DNA of 32,063 bases from an uncultured Clostridia bacterium (GCA_944384985.1 CALWVM010000023.1:1-32063); one strand, 5' to 3'; shown: positions 22,821 to 30,559, numbered from the stretch's first letter. The notes: generated from the letters alone by a model not told the origin. Numbers and translations are program-made.

Positions 22821-24368
22821 ATGAAAAAGTTTTTGGATGCACTGTTTTACAGCAAACCGTCGGCCGTGATCTTTACATCTCTTTCCGCTTTGGCTGCACT
22901 GGTTTTTTATGCATTCCGCAACAGCTTTGTCTTTACGGATATGCAGCTGTTCCCTAACTTTTCGCTTACGCTGTTCGTCCTGATGGTCGTGAACACAGCA
23001 GTGCTGTTCCTTTTGGATGCGCTGCGGCTGCAAAAACCGGAACGCATGCAAAAGACCGGGATGCGGGTCCTGTATGCGATCTGCGATATTTACGCTGTCG
23101 TTTCCACAGCGATCGCCCTCGGCTTCCTTTTGGGCAACAGCGGTGAAACCAATACCGTTACATACCGTTGGATCTTAGAAATGCTGCCGTACTGGGCGGC
23201 GGCAGTCGGGTTTGCGGTCGCGCTGTTTATTCTGCCCAACCTGAAAGGGAAACGCCTGCGCAGCGGGCTTTGCGCTCTGTTGGCAGCGGTTTTGCTTGTG
23301 TCGATCTACGGTGCGATCTTCCCGATCACGCCGTACAAATTCACCTCCGGCCCGATCGTGCTGGATAACGGCGAGAGTTACTCGGTCGTGTTCTCCACCA
23401 ACGACACGGGCACAGGTTACATCGAATACACCTATAACGGCGAAACCGTCACGCGCTTTGATGCGAACAACGGCCGCAAAAACGGGGACAGCATCATCCA
23501 TACGGTAGAAGTACCGTATGCACACTTACAAAATAACACCTATAAAGTCGGCTCAACCCGCGTCATCGACGAATGGAGCTACGGCGGCAGAAACGGCAAA
23601 ACGATCGAAAGCGAAGAAATCGCGTTCAGCGGCACCTTCTCGGATACCGTCTGCGTGCTCACGCTCTCTGACTGGCATACCCACACCGATCTCGCCAAAG
23701 CGGCGGCAGCGAACCTTGGCGGCTATGATGCGCTCATTCTTTTGGGCGACAGCGCACCGGGCCTGACGTTCCCGGAAGAGGTCGTCGATTACACCCTGCA
23801 ATTCGGCTCTGCCTTAACCGGCGGCGCCATGCCAATCCTTTACACGCGCGGCAACCACGAGACACGCGGCCGTGAGGCGGACGCCCTTGCGGGGTATCTC
23901 GGCATTGATCGGTTCTATTTCACGGCGTCTCTGGGCGACTACAACTTTATCATCCTCGACAGCGGTGAGGACAAACCGGACGACCACCCCGAATACGGCG
24001 GCATGACGGATTACGCGCAAAGCCGCCGCGACATGGTCACATGGCTTGAAACGCTGGACAATCCGATGCACAACAAGACCATCGCGCTTTCCCATTCGGA
24101 TGAAATCTGCATTGAAGAAGATCTTGCCGCCGCCGCGCACGAAAAACTCGAAGCCTTAGGCGTAAGCCTCTTGGTCAGCGGGCACACGCATACTTCGGAG
24201 TTCAAGGCCGAACACAGCTACCCGACGCTCATCGATGGCGGTATAAACGCCAATGGGGACGGAAGCTATGTCGCGTCCATGCTCACCTTGACGCCTGCGG
24301 GGATCGAGCTTTTGTCCGTAGATGATCGGGGGCAAACGGTCGTACAGGAAACGGTCGCATGGAAATAA
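22821..24368 (+). CDS. Membrane-anchored metallophosphoesterase
   Basis: The 515-residue protein has four to five N-terminal membrane helices (within about 14-168), then a beta-rich spacer (about 175-275) and a calcineurin-like phosphoesterase domain. Metal-binding motifs are visible: LSDWH (D284 and H286), LLGD (309-310), RGNHE, SHSDE and SGHTHT. The catalytic part should face outside the cell if the helix count is even; this is uncertain. The spacer resembles the Ig-like domain that precedes purple-acid-phosphatase-like enzymes. AAAGGAG is before the ATG. The substrate is unknown; a nucleotide or envelope phosphate ester is plausible. Confidence 0.88.
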   Translation: MKKFLDALFYSKPSAVIFTSLSALAALVFYAFRNSFVFTDMQLFPNFSLTLFVLMVVNTAVLFLLDALRLQKPERMQKTGMRVLYAICDIYAVVSTAIALGFLLGNSGETNTVTYRWILEMLPYWAAAVGFAVALFILPNLKGKRLRSGLCALLAAVLLVSIYGAIFPITPYKFTSGPIVLDNGESYSVVFSTNDTGTGYIEYTYNGETVTRFDANNGRKNGDSIIHTVEVPYAHLQNNTYKVGSTRVIDEWSYGGRNGKTIESEEIAFSGTFSDTVCVLTLSDWHTHTDLAKAAAANLGGYDALILLGDSAPGLTFPEEVVDYTLQFGSALTGGAMPILYTRGNHETRGREADALAGYLGIDRFYFTASLGDYNFIILDSGEDKPDDHPEYGGMTDYAQSRRDMVTWLETLDNPMHNKTIALSHSDEICIEEDLAAAAHEKLEALGVSLLVSGHTHTSEFKAEHSYPTLIDGGINANGDGSYVASMLTLTPAGIELLSVDDRGQTVVQETVAWK

Positions 24369-24380
24369 CCGAAGCAAATC

Positions 24381-24415
24381 CAAAAAAATGAGGCGGGCGC
24401 GTCTGCGCCCGCCTC
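24381..24415. terminator. Bidirectional terminator between phosphoesterase and CarD genes
   Basis: The stem GAGGCGGGCGC / GCGCCCGCCTC (24390-24415) is followed by ATTTTTTTGG on the minus strand and by GACTTTTCC on the plus strand. It serves both converging genes. Confidence 0.88.
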
Positions 24416-24440
24416 GACTTTTCCCACGATCCCTTTTTGC

Positions 24441-24953
24441 TTACGTCGCCGCCCCGGCGGTCTGCTGTACTTTCGCTTTCATGAACGGCAAGACCTCCTC
24501 GGGCTCGATCCCAAGCACCTGCGCAAACTCCTGATACAGCATATTCTCCGCTTCGGTCAGGGCGCGCTCGTCCGCCTGGTGGAAGCGCTTGCCCGCCTCC
24601 AGACGTTCTTTGCGCCGGATGTGCAGGCTTTTGATCATGCGCATAAGCTCCCGATGGTCGCCGCCGTGCAGCACCTTCGCCTGCGCCGCCGAACGCTGCG
24701 CGTCGTTTTCGATCCACTCCGTCTGCACGCTCGGCAGTTCACGAATCAGCGCGTCCACTTCCTCGAGCCCTAAAAGACTGCGCATTGGCGTATGTTCGCT
24801 TTGCACAGGACAATAAATGGTCGTATCCTCCCCATACATCGGGTGCAGGACATAATACTCTATGGCGGTTTTCCCAAATTTTTTCGTACAGATGTCCGTA
24901 ATCACACAAACGCCCGACTGCCCGTACATAACCTTATCGTTGACGGCGTACAA
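24441..24953 (-). CDS. CarD-family transcriptional regulator, TTG start
   Basis: The 170-residue protein has the CarD/CdnL (TRCF-like RNA polymerase-interacting) N-terminal domain: VNDKVMYGQSGVCVITDI, then YYVLHPMYGEDTTIYCPV. The C-terminal half is helical (LMRMIKSLHIRRKERLEAGKRF). CarD proteins bind the RNA polymerase beta subunit and stabilise open promoter complexes. The start is the TTG at 24953, supported by GGAGG 9 bases upstream; the first in-frame ATG would remove part of the core domain. A near-consensus promoter lies upstream. Confidence 0.92.
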   Translation of the reverse strand: MYAVNDKVMYGQSGVCVITDICTKKFGKTAIEYYVLHPMYGEDTTIYCPVQSEHTPMRSLLGLEEVDALIRELPSVQTEWIENDAQRSAAQAKVLHGGDHRELMRMIKSLHIRRKERLEAGKRFHQADERALTEAENMLYQEFAQVLGIEPEEVLPFMKAKVQQTAGAAT

Positions 24954-25080
24954 AAGAATTCCTCCTACTTTACAGTTTTTTCCTTTTCAGATCTTTCCAT
25001 AAAAAAACAACCCGCCTACGAAACCCAACCGGACTTGCGCTTGGCTTTCGCAAATTGCGTGTTGTTTTCTTGCTATATAT

Positions 25081-25109
25081 ATTATAACGCATTTTCCGTT
25101 TTCATGTAA
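25081..25109 (-). promoter_or_regulatory. Promoter of the CarD gene
   Basis: On the minus strand TTACAT (25104-25109) and a perfect TATAAT (25081-25086) are 17 bp apart. The leader is about 125 bp. The rest of the gap 24954-25275 holds only a small stem (AGGGGAA / TTCCCCT, 25223-25244) ahead of the coat genes. Confidence 0.7.
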
Positions 25110-25275
25110 TAGGCTTTTTTCACAAAAAACGCCGAACAAAACGATTTTTCGAAAGAATTTTTTCCTTTACTCCCCACATTTGCTGTATAAATCTTCCGTT
25201 TTGCCGCACACTAAGTTGCGGAAGGGGAAACGAACACTTCCCCTCCCCCGAATGACAGGAACGGAGGTGGACCGC

Positions 25276-25449
25276 ATGACCAACAAGGAACTTTTGTATG
25301 TCGAAGACGCGCTCGGACACGAACAGTATTTCCAAACGCGCTGCGGTGAGGTCGCAAACCAGCTGCAGGACGCGGAACTGAAACTGTGCGTCCAGCAGAT
25401 GGCGCAGAAGCACCAGCAGCTTTTCCAGAGCTTTTACGGGCTGCTGTAA
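25276..25449 (+). CDS. Small spore-coat-like protein
   Basis: The 57-residue protein (MTNKELLYVEDALGHEQYF...) is helical and rich in Gln, with HEQ and MAQKHQQLFQS segments typical of small CotF-related proteins. GGAGGTGG lies before the ATG at 25276. It is 17 bp upstream of a CotF-like gene and probably shares its transcript. The assignment rests on the pairing and general look; sequence alone is too short to be sure. Confidence 0.72.
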   Translation: MTNKELLYVEDALGHEQYFQTRCGEVANQLQDAELKLCVQQMAQKHQQLFQSFYGLL

Positions 25450-25466
25450 ACAAGGAGGCAAACAAA

Positions 25467-25715
25467 ATGGATGACAAAAACTTAATGGAGGGTATGCTGC
25501 TTTTGGAAAAAGGCGTGTGCGACCTGTATATGCACGGCACCATGGAAGCGCCCACCGACAACGTGCGCAGCGCGTTTTCCGCTGCGCTCAACGAATCGCT
25601 TTGCATGCAGGACACCTTGTACAGCAAAATGGAACAGAAGGGCTGGTACCCGACCGAGCAAGCCGACGGGACGCAGATGAACGCGGTCAAGCAGAAATAT
25701 TCCGCCGCACAGTGA
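25467..25715 (+). CDS. CotF-like spore coat protein
   Basis: The 82-residue protein has the CotF pattern: an N-terminal helix (MEGMLLLEKGVCDLYMHG), a break at APTDNVRSAF, then a second helix ALNESLCMQDTLYSKMEQKGWYP ending in the typical YP segment. CotF-family proteins are structural coat components expressed in the mother cell. AAGGAGG precedes the ATG at 25467. It forms a two-gene unit with the smaller protein before it and ends at a strong terminator. Confidence 0.85.
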   Translation: MDDKNLMEGMLLLEKGVCDLYMHGTMEAPTDNVRSAFSAALNESLCMQDTLYSKMEQKGWYPTEQADGTQMNAVKQKYSAAQ

Positions 25716-25717
25716 TG

Positions 25718-25758
25718 CAAAAAAGCACGGACGCGAAATGCGTCCGTGCTTTTATTTT
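25718..25758. terminator. Bidirectional terminator between coat genes and hypothetical gene
   Basis: The stem AGCACGGACGC / GCGTCCGTGCT (25724-25750) has TTTTATTTTT on the plus strand side and TTTTTTGC on the minus strand side. It overlaps the stop codon of the minus-strand gene, which ends at 25752. Confidence 0.88.
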
Positions 25759-26006
25759 TGCTCTTCGTCCTCCGCTTTCGGCGCGCCGCCGGGCGGCTCA
25801 TCCGCACGGGTCAGGGGCACAACGCCGCTTTGCGGGAACCCCTGCCCGATCGTCGGGAACAGGTTTACCGTATCGGCGGTCGGCTGGATCTCATACGTCC
25901 CGTACTTGTTGATAAGATCAAACGAATCCTCCGGCGCACCGCCGACGGACTGAACAGCGATTTCGATTTCAACGCGTTTTCTTTCTTTTTTCTCCTTTTT
26001 CTGCAT
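25752..26006 (-). CDS. Small hypothetical protein
   Basis: The 84-residue protein has a very basic start (MQKKEKKERKRVEIEIAVQ), a middle region with FDLINKYGTYEIQPTADTVNLFP, and an acidic Pro/Gly-rich tail. It has no membrane helix. I do not recognise a family. The start at 26006 is preceded by GGGTGA; a longer frame to 26072 begins with a codon lacking a ribosome binding site. It lies 76 bp downstream of the HD phosphohydrolase gene on the same strand. Confidence 0.6.
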   Translation of the reverse strand: MQKKEKKERKRVEIEIAVQSVGGAPEDSFDLINKYGTYEIQPTADTVNLFPTIGQGFPQSGVVPLTRADEPPGGAPKAEDEEQK

Positions 26007-26082
26007 GGTATCACCCAAAAGCAGTTTTCCCGCGCTTTTCGCGGTTATGCGTGCAAATGTCCGCAGCGCCATGCAGGAAAAA

Positions 26083-26763
26083 TCAATCGTTCAAATGCGG
26101 CAGCACCCGTTGTTCACCGCCGTCATACGCCGCACGGACCTCAGAAAGCAGACTTTCGTAAAACGAGACCGCCGCCGCACGGCGTTCGAGTGCAAGCGCC
26201 TTGCCGCGCTCTGTATAAAAGCGGTCGTAGAGGCGTTCAAGCTTGAACTTGTACTCCTGAAAAAAGGATGGCGGCGCATCGCCCGTGCCGTCACAAACCG
26301 TGCCGTCGGCGCAGCGCGTGTAGAGCGGTTCATCCACGATACTGCGGTAGGACAGCGTGCGCGCAATACCCATCGCGCCGGTCGCATCAAGCTTGTCCGC
26401 ATCAAACAGGATCTTCGCTTCGAGCGTTTCGGGCGGGCAGGCGCTGCGGAAGCGGTGCGTATAAATGCAATCTGCCACACGCGCGCAAAATGTTTCCGAG
26501 AACCCGTTTTTCGCCAAAAACGTCCGTGCTTTTTGCGCGCCGACTTCGGCGTGGTCGAGCGCCGGGTTTTGATTTTGCTCGAGCCGCCCGATGTCGTGCA
26601 GCAGACACGCGGCAAGCAGCACGTCGTAATCCACCGTTTCTTCCCCGTCGGCGATGAGAAGCGCTGTATACAGCACACGGTACACATGTTCGCGGTCGTG
26701 CGCGCTCTCCAGCATGCAGTCGTGCATATAGGCTTCGATTTTTTTGTAATCGGCGGTAGTCAT
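26083..26763 (-). CDS. HD-domain metal-dependent phosphohydrolase
   Basis: The 226-residue protein has the HD superfamily metal ligands: His26 in AHDREHV, His56-Asp57 in CLLHDIGR, and Asp121 in FDADKLD. Additional family features are HAEVGAQ and YTHRF. The layout resembles uncharacterised HD hydrolases of the YedJ type. Substrates of this family are often nucleotides; the specific one is unknown. AAAAGGAG supports the ATG at 26763 over an open frame extending to 26871. Confidence 0.9.
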   Translation of the reverse strand: MTTADYKKIEAYMHDCMLESAHDREHVYRVLYTALLIADGEETVDYDVLLAACLLHDIGRLEQNQNPALDHAEVGAQKARTFLAKNGFSETFCARVADCIYTHRFRSACPPETLEAKILFDADKLDATGAMGIARTLSYRSIVDEPLYTRCADGTVCDGTGDAPPSFFQEYKFKLERLYDRFYTERGKALALERRAAAVSFYESLLSEVRAAYDGGEQRVLPHLND

Positions 26764-26869
26764 GGCGGCTCCTTTTCTCTGTTCGCCGGGAATGACAATT
26801 CTGAGCATTATGAATAGTGAAAAAGAAACGACACAGAAATCTCGTTTTGTTCCTATAAATTCAAAAAAC

Positions 26870-26897
26870 ATTATATAACATTTTGAGTAAAATTAAA
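26870..26897 (-). promoter_or_regulatory. Possible promoter of the HD phosphohydrolase gene
   Basis: On the minus strand TTTAAT (26892-26897) and TATAAT (26870-26875) are 16 bp apart. The leader is about 100 bp. Confidence 0.45.
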
Positions 26898-26920
26898 AGA
26901 AACTCTTAAATTGCCAAAAA

Positions 26921-26969
26921 ACACAAAAAGTCCCGTTAGGAAAGCAAAAATTTTTGCTAACCAAACGGG
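26921..26969 (-). terminator. Long near-palindrome, terminator-like, at the island's left edge
   Basis: CCCGTT and AACGGG arms (26932-26937 and 26964-26969) enclose a perfect 16-bp palindrome centred on AAAAATTTTT (26943-26958). On the minus strand the tail is ACTTTTTGTGTTTTTT, as in a terminator. No minus-strand gene lies immediately upstream of it. The gap 26764-27085 otherwise contains the HD gene promoter and the recombinase promoter. Confidence 0.6.
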
Positions 26970-27007
26970 GCTGTCTTTATGCTGAACCCGCACATTCGAT
27001 CGGTGGA

Positions 27008-27036
27008 TTGTCTTTCTTTAAAATGGAGAGGACAAT
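27008..27036 (+). promoter_or_regulatory. Possible promoter of the tyrosine recombinase gene
   Basis: TTGTCT (27008-27013) and GACAAT (27031-27036) are 17 bp apart. The leader carries a small hairpin, CGGATA / TATCCG (27054-27072), whose 3' arm touches the GGAGG ribosome binding site. Confidence 0.45.
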
Positions 27037-27085
27037 TCTTAAATCATGCTTTTCGGATAAAATAGATATCCGGAGGTAAATCGAA

Positions 27086-27931
27086 ATGAAAGGACGAAAT
27101 TTAACAGAAAAAATGATTAAGGAGTTTTCCTGCTATCTCAAAAGCGAGGAAAAAAGCGAAAACACCATAGAAAAATACCTGCGTGATGTGAGGGCTTTTG
27201 CTGCTTATATCAGCGGTGCAGAGGTCACGAAAGAAGCAGTCATTGCCTACAAAAACAAACTGCTTTCCGAAAACTATACCGTGCGTAGCGTCAATTCCAT
27301 GCTGGCAAGCCTCAACAGTCTGTTTGTGTTTTTAGGCTGGACGGATTGCAGGGTGAAATCCATCAAGCTTCAGCGGCAAATTTACTGCCCCGAAGAGAAG
27401 GAATTGACCAAAGCGGAGTATATGCGTCTGGTGAACACGGCAAAGCAAAAGGGCAACGAGCGGCTGAACCTGATTTTACAAACCATCTGCGGCACAGGGA
27501 TTCGGGTAAGCGAACTGCAATACATAACGGTGGAAGCGGTAAAGTGTGGCGAAGCGATTGTTTCCCTCAAAGGCAAAACAAGAACAATATTTATTGTACG
27601 TAAACTGCAAAAGAAACTGTTCCGCTATGCGGCGGAGCAAGGAATAAATTCAGGTTCCATTTTTATTACCCGCACAGGAAAACCAATGAGCCGCACGAAT
27701 ATCTGGCGGGAAATGAAAGGGCTTTGCGAGCAGGCAGACGTAAATCCGCAGAAAGTGTTCCCACATAACCTTCGTCATCTGTTCGCAAGGGTGTTTTACG
27801 GAATCGAAAAGGATATTGCCAAACTTGCCGATATTCTCGGCCACAGCAGTATCAACACTACAAGAATTTACATCATTTCCACCGGCAATGAACACCGCAG
27901 ACGGATGGAACATATGCGGCTGATCCTATGA
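27086..27931 (+). CDS. Tyrosine site-specific recombinase (XerC/D-like integrase)
   Basis: The 281-residue protein has an N-terminal core-binding SAM-like domain (about 1-90: SENTIEKYLRDVRAFAAYI) and a catalytic domain. The full catalytic set is visible: Arg in GTGIRVSEL, Lys in LKGKTR, HNLRH (HxxR), the His in LGHSSINTTRIY, and the nucleophilic Tyr in the same motif. GGAGG precedes the ATG at 27086. The size and lack of a long arm-binding domain fit simple recombinases that act on short sites (inversion or resolution). It sits directly beside a segment flanked by inverted repeats, its probable target. It is less GC-rich than the core genes. Confidence 0.93.
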   Translation: MKGRNLTEKMIKEFSCYLKSEEKSENTIEKYLRDVRAFAAYISGAEVTKEAVIAYKNKLLSENYTVRSVNSMLASLNSLFVFLGWTDCRVKSIKLQRQIYCPEEKELTKAEYMRLVNTAKQKGNERLNLILQTICGTGIRVSELQYITVEAVKCGEAIVSLKGKTRTIFIVRKLQKKLFRYAAEQGINSGSIFITRTGKPMSRTNIWREMKGLCEQADVNPQKVFPHNLRHLFARVFYGIEKDIAKLADILGHSSINTTRIYIISTGNEHRRRMEHMRLIL

Positions 27932-27936
27932 AAAAA

Positions 27937-27954
27937 GCCGCCCGAACCGGCGGC
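27937..27954. terminator. Hairpin after the recombinase gene
   Basis: GCCGCC and GGCGGC pair around CGAACC only 6 bp after the stop codon. There is no T-run on the plus strand; the minus strand has TTTTTTCAT. It could limit transcription across the first inverted repeat. Confidence 0.45.
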
Positions 27955-28013
27955 TGAATACATAAACGGTATTATGTTGCTAATGGGTATACCAAACTCA
28001 TTTTATTGATGTC

Positions 28014-28047
28014 ATTATATCATATCATGATTGCGAAAAAATTACAA
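28014..28047 (-). promoter_or_regulatory. Leftward promoter inside the invertible segment
   Basis: On the minus strand there is a perfect TATAAT (28014-28019) with the extended -10 TG motif (TGATATAAT). An overlapping alternative is TATGAT (28019-28024), 17 bp from TTGTAA (28042-28047). As written it points toward the recombinase gene end; after inversion it would lie about 80 bp ahead of 28273 and drive the four-gene operon. A weaker rightward candidate, TTGAAA (28158-28163) and TGTAAA (28181-28186) with 17 bp spacing, exists in the present orientation. Confidence 0.65.
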
Positions 28048-28107
28048 GCAGTTTAGCGAAGAAAAGTATGATTTCTACGGGATATTGTCAAAAACAAGCA
28101 GCACCAA

Positions 28108-28141
28108 CAAGCCTTTTCAATAGAAAATTTGAAAAGGCTTG
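28108..28141. terminator. 13-bp perfect stem-loop in the invertible segment
   Basis: CAAGCCTTTTCAA pairs exactly with TTGAAAAGGCTTG around an 8-base loop. There is no long T-run on either side. In the middle of the segment it could shield either end from transcription coming from the other side, as invertible promoters often need. Confidence 0.5.
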
Positions 28142-28272
28142 GCTTTCTGTACCCATTTTGAAATTCAGTCTTGCGGCTTATGTAAATTCGGCAATCCCAA
28201 ACATCAGATTTCAACTTGTGTTTATTACATAATACCGTTTATGTTGCTAAAACAGAAAGAGGAAGGTTTTTT

Positions 28273-28761
28273 ATGTTAAATGTTAATACACGATTTGCTA
28301 TTATAAAAGGTGCTTTAGATTGCGGAAAAAGTACGAGTATAATACTATTTATCAGGGAATTAGTAGGAACAGATGAATTTCGTTTTATTTGTAATAGGGA
28401 TTCTCAGCGTTACCATACAATTTTAAACTCACTTGATCTCGATAAAAAGCCGAAAGATTTACAATGCTCTATATTGTATAAGAATAAATTGATTTATATT
28501 ACCACTTTTGGAGACGATGCAACAGAATTGAATAAGAGATTTTGCGAGCATAACGGATATGCAGATATTATTGTTTGTGCCGGCAGACCTAATGACAATA
28601 GGCATAAAAAATTTCAAGAGTTATACAAAAATTGGAGTATTCAAGACATGGATTGCATTGTGAAAGAAAAATGTACTGCGCCAGCAGAGATTAATAGGGA
28701 AAATTTAGTCACTGCGCAATTGTTAAAAAAGAAAATTGATGCTTTGATAAAGGAGATGTAA
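28273..28761 (+). CDS. Small P-loop protein, first gene of the switch-linked operon
   Basis: The 162-residue protein has a Walker A motif GALDCGKST (residues 13-21) right after the first strand (RFAIIK), and a possible Walker B-like strand LIYITTFGDD (73-82). It then reads ADIIVCAGRPND, consistent with a small nucleotide-binding kinase- or GTPase-like fold. I do not recognise the family. The start at 28273 follows AGAGGAAGG; upstream in-frame codons lie in the right inverted repeat. It is AT-rich compared with the core genome. Genes 2-4 follow with 3-bp, overlapping and 44-bp spacing, so it heads an operon. Confidence 0.8.
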   Translation: MLNVNTRFAIIKGALDCGKSTSIILFIRELVGTDEFRFICNRDSQRYHTILNSLDLDKKPKDLQCSILYKNKLIYITTFGDDATELNKRFCEHNGYADIIVCAGRPNDNRHKKFQELYKNWSIQDMDCIVKEKCTAPAEINRENLVTAQLLKKKIDALIKEM

Positions 28762-28764
28762 AAT

Positions 28765-29385
28765 ATGTCGTCACTCACTTCCCCATTAAAATTGATTGAA
28801 ATTATTAAAGATAAAGCGGGGGTTCAAGACTATCTTATCCCTCGCACAAGAGAATGGTTTTTTTCAGAAACCGGTCATCAGGCTTATAACAGAGCACATA
28901 CCGTTCCTGATAAAACTGTATATTTTTATAATTATCTGTGTTGCATATCTCCTCATAAGAAAAATCTTGATTTTTTAGAGAGAATAGCTTTTATTATGGC
29001 AAATTCAATGGATCAATCTAATTTGCCGTTTGCAGGATATCCAAACATTTTGGATAAAGATAAAAACCCATTTATAGGGCTGGTCGAAGACGGTTTTGTG
29101 TCTCCTGAAAATAACAAGAATTTTGAGACGGCAGTTTTGCTTGCTACTCTTGACGGTGAAAATGATATAGAAGGTTATTTTTCCCCACTGCAAAAGGCAT
29201 ATCTAAAATTAACCTATTCAACGGACGGTACATATTCAGATATGCAAAAAATTGAACGAAATATTATATGGTCAGGAAAATGTGACGAAAAAGACAAATT
29301 ACAAAATCTTCCGTTTAGGTATGAGATCACACATGAAATAATATTGGCAACAATGGATGGAGAGGAGGAAGTAGACGATGAATAA
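28765..29385 (+). CDS. Unknown soluble protein, second gene of the operon
   Basis: The 206-residue protein has no membrane helix or signal peptide. Visible segments are TREWFFSETGHQAYNRAHT near the N-terminus, FLERIAFIMANSMDQSN, and an acidic end (MDGEEEVDDE). I recognise no family and no catalytic motif. AAGGAGATG lies before the ATG at 28765, 3 bases after the first gene's stop, and the next gene starts 8 bases before this one ends. Tight packing suggests a joint function with the P-loop protein and the membrane protein. Confidence 0.8.
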   Translation: MSSLTSPLKLIEIIKDKAGVQDYLIPRTREWFFSETGHQAYNRAHTVPDKTVYFYNYLCCISPHKKNLDFLERIAFIMANSMDQSNLPFAGYPNILDKDKNPFIGLVEDGFVSPENNKNFETAVLLATLDGENDIEGYFSPLQKAYLKLTYSTDGTYSDMQKIERNIIWSGKCDEKDKLQNLPFRYEITHEIILATMDGEEEVDDE

Positions 29386-30559
29386 AGAAATGGATTCAAA
29401 TGTAAAAGAGCTGCGCAGGATCGGAGAACTATATGCGGATAAAGAGACGTTGAGAAACGAACTGGATGATCTGGCGTTTGAAGAAAAAGAAGAGCTTGAA
29501 GCACAAAAAGATAATTTTGTTGCAAACTTATTCAGATATCAATCCGAACAGTCAAAAAAACTTAAAATTCCGAAAAACAACGCTATAATAAAAAAATCGA
29601 TACCGATACCTCCGCAAAATCCAAAAGATCCTACGCTTGGGGCAATAGTCGGTATTATTTTCTTTGCTTCCATACCGTTATTTATCATTAGCTTTATACT
29701 GAAAATTTTCACAATAACAATTCCGTTCCTCTCACAGATTTTTGGTCTGCTTGGGCAGATATCGTTTTTCGCAGCTATAGTAGGAGGTATCGCTTGGTTT
29801 GCACATTTTGCAAGCATCGTAAATCAATACTTTTCGTACAAGGAAAAGCTTAACGATTGGGTTAACACGGCGAAAACTTCCTTTGCGGATGGACAAAACG
29901 AACGTTTTTATTCAGAATGCATAAAATTCGAAAATGAATTTTTAGAGCTGGTAAAAGCATGTGATGGATATTACGAAGCCGAAAAAGAAAAAAACGCCAT
30001 CGCTATAAACAATATTCAAAAAGCTTTTTCTAAAAAACACGATGACCTTAATAATCAGTTGGAAAATACAGAAACACAGTTAAGCGCTGTAACGCTCATT
30101 CACCCGGACTTGTTTGGAAGCGCTTTACATATTTCAAAACTCATAGAGACAGGAAGAGCAGATACATTAAAGGAAGCAATCAATCTTGCCTTCGACGAGG
30201 ATCGCAAAGACGCTGAAGAGGAAGCAAGACAGATTGAAGCAGCTCGAAAAGAAGCGATTCTTGAACAACAGGCAGAAGCTTTAGAGAGAGCCGCAAGGGA
30301 GCACAACGCAGCAATGGAACGGAAAGCCCGTGAGCATAATCTGGCCATGCAAGCAGCAGCGAGAGAACAAAATAATATTGCTCGAGAACAAGCTAATATT
30401 GCTCGAGAGCAGAATCGATTGGCAAAACAACAGAACAATGCCAGAGAGCAATATAAAGTCACACACGCAGATCTTACCCGTTGTTATGCATGTAAGAACT
30501 ATGGGCATGGTTGCCACGGAGGCATTCACAACTGCGCTTCATTTGTTTCAAAACATTGA
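29378..30559 (+). CDS. Membrane coiled-coil protein with Cys-rich tail, third gene of the operon
   Basis: The 393-residue protein starts with a charged coiled-coil stretch (about 1-65). Two hydrophobic segments follow (about 87-112 and 118-146). A long, mostly helical region comes next: IHPDLFGSALHISKLIETGRADTLKEAINLAFDEDR is followed by an Ala/Glu/Arg-rich coiled coil (about 275-360, repeats of AREHN and AREQ). The last 25 residues hold CYACKNYGHGCH and HNCASF, that is Cys369, Cys372, Cys379, His380 and Cys386, a likely metal site. The tail is unusual for a membrane protein. The first ATG at 29378 overlaps the previous gene by 8 bases. Confidence 0.82.
   Translation: MNKEMDSNVKELRRIGELYADKETLRNELDDLAFEEKEELEAQKDNFVANLFRYQSEQSKKLKIPKNNAIIKKSIPIPPQNPKDPTLGAIVGIIFFASIPLFIISFILKIFTITIPFLSQIFGLLGQISFFAAIVGGIAWFAHFASIVNQYFSYKEKLNDWVNTAKTSFADGQNERFYSECIKFENEFLELVKACDGYYEAEKEKNAIAINNIQKAFSKKHDDLNNQLENTETQLSAVTLIHPDLFGSALHISKLIETGRADTLKEAINLAFDEDRKDAEEEARQIEAARKEAILEQQAEALERAAREHNAAMERKAREHNLAMQAAAREQNNIAREQANIAREQNRLAKQQNNAREQYKVTHADLTRCYACKNYGHGCHGGIHNCASFVSKH

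Larger units (their letters stand above)
27960..28244. other. Putative invertible segment bounded by 18-bp inverted repeats
   Basis: The left site ACATAAACGGTATTATGT (27960-27977) is the exact reverse complement of the right site (28227-28244). Each has arms CATAA and TTATG around a 6-bp centre, ACGGTA on the left and TACCGT on the right, so the centres are in opposite orientation. Both sites also continue into TTGCTAA on their right side. If crossover occurs at the centres, the ~270-bp interior inverts and the right site becomes a perfect 12-bp inverted repeat, TTAGCAACATAA and TTATGTTGCTAA. The interior carries no gene but has a promoter pointing left and a strong hairpin. The rest of the gap 27932-28272 is the ribosome binding site region of the next gene. 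Confidence 0.8.

Noticed and set aside
27960-28244. The inverted repeats as ends of a MITE
   Set aside because: No target-site duplication is seen, the centres are asymmetric 6-bp spacers between matching arms, a recombinase lies adjacent and a promoter lies inside; inversion explains more.
28216-28272. Upstream start for the P-loop protein
   Set aside because: It would place the N-terminus inside the right inverted repeat and lacks a ribosome binding site, unlike the ATG at 28273.
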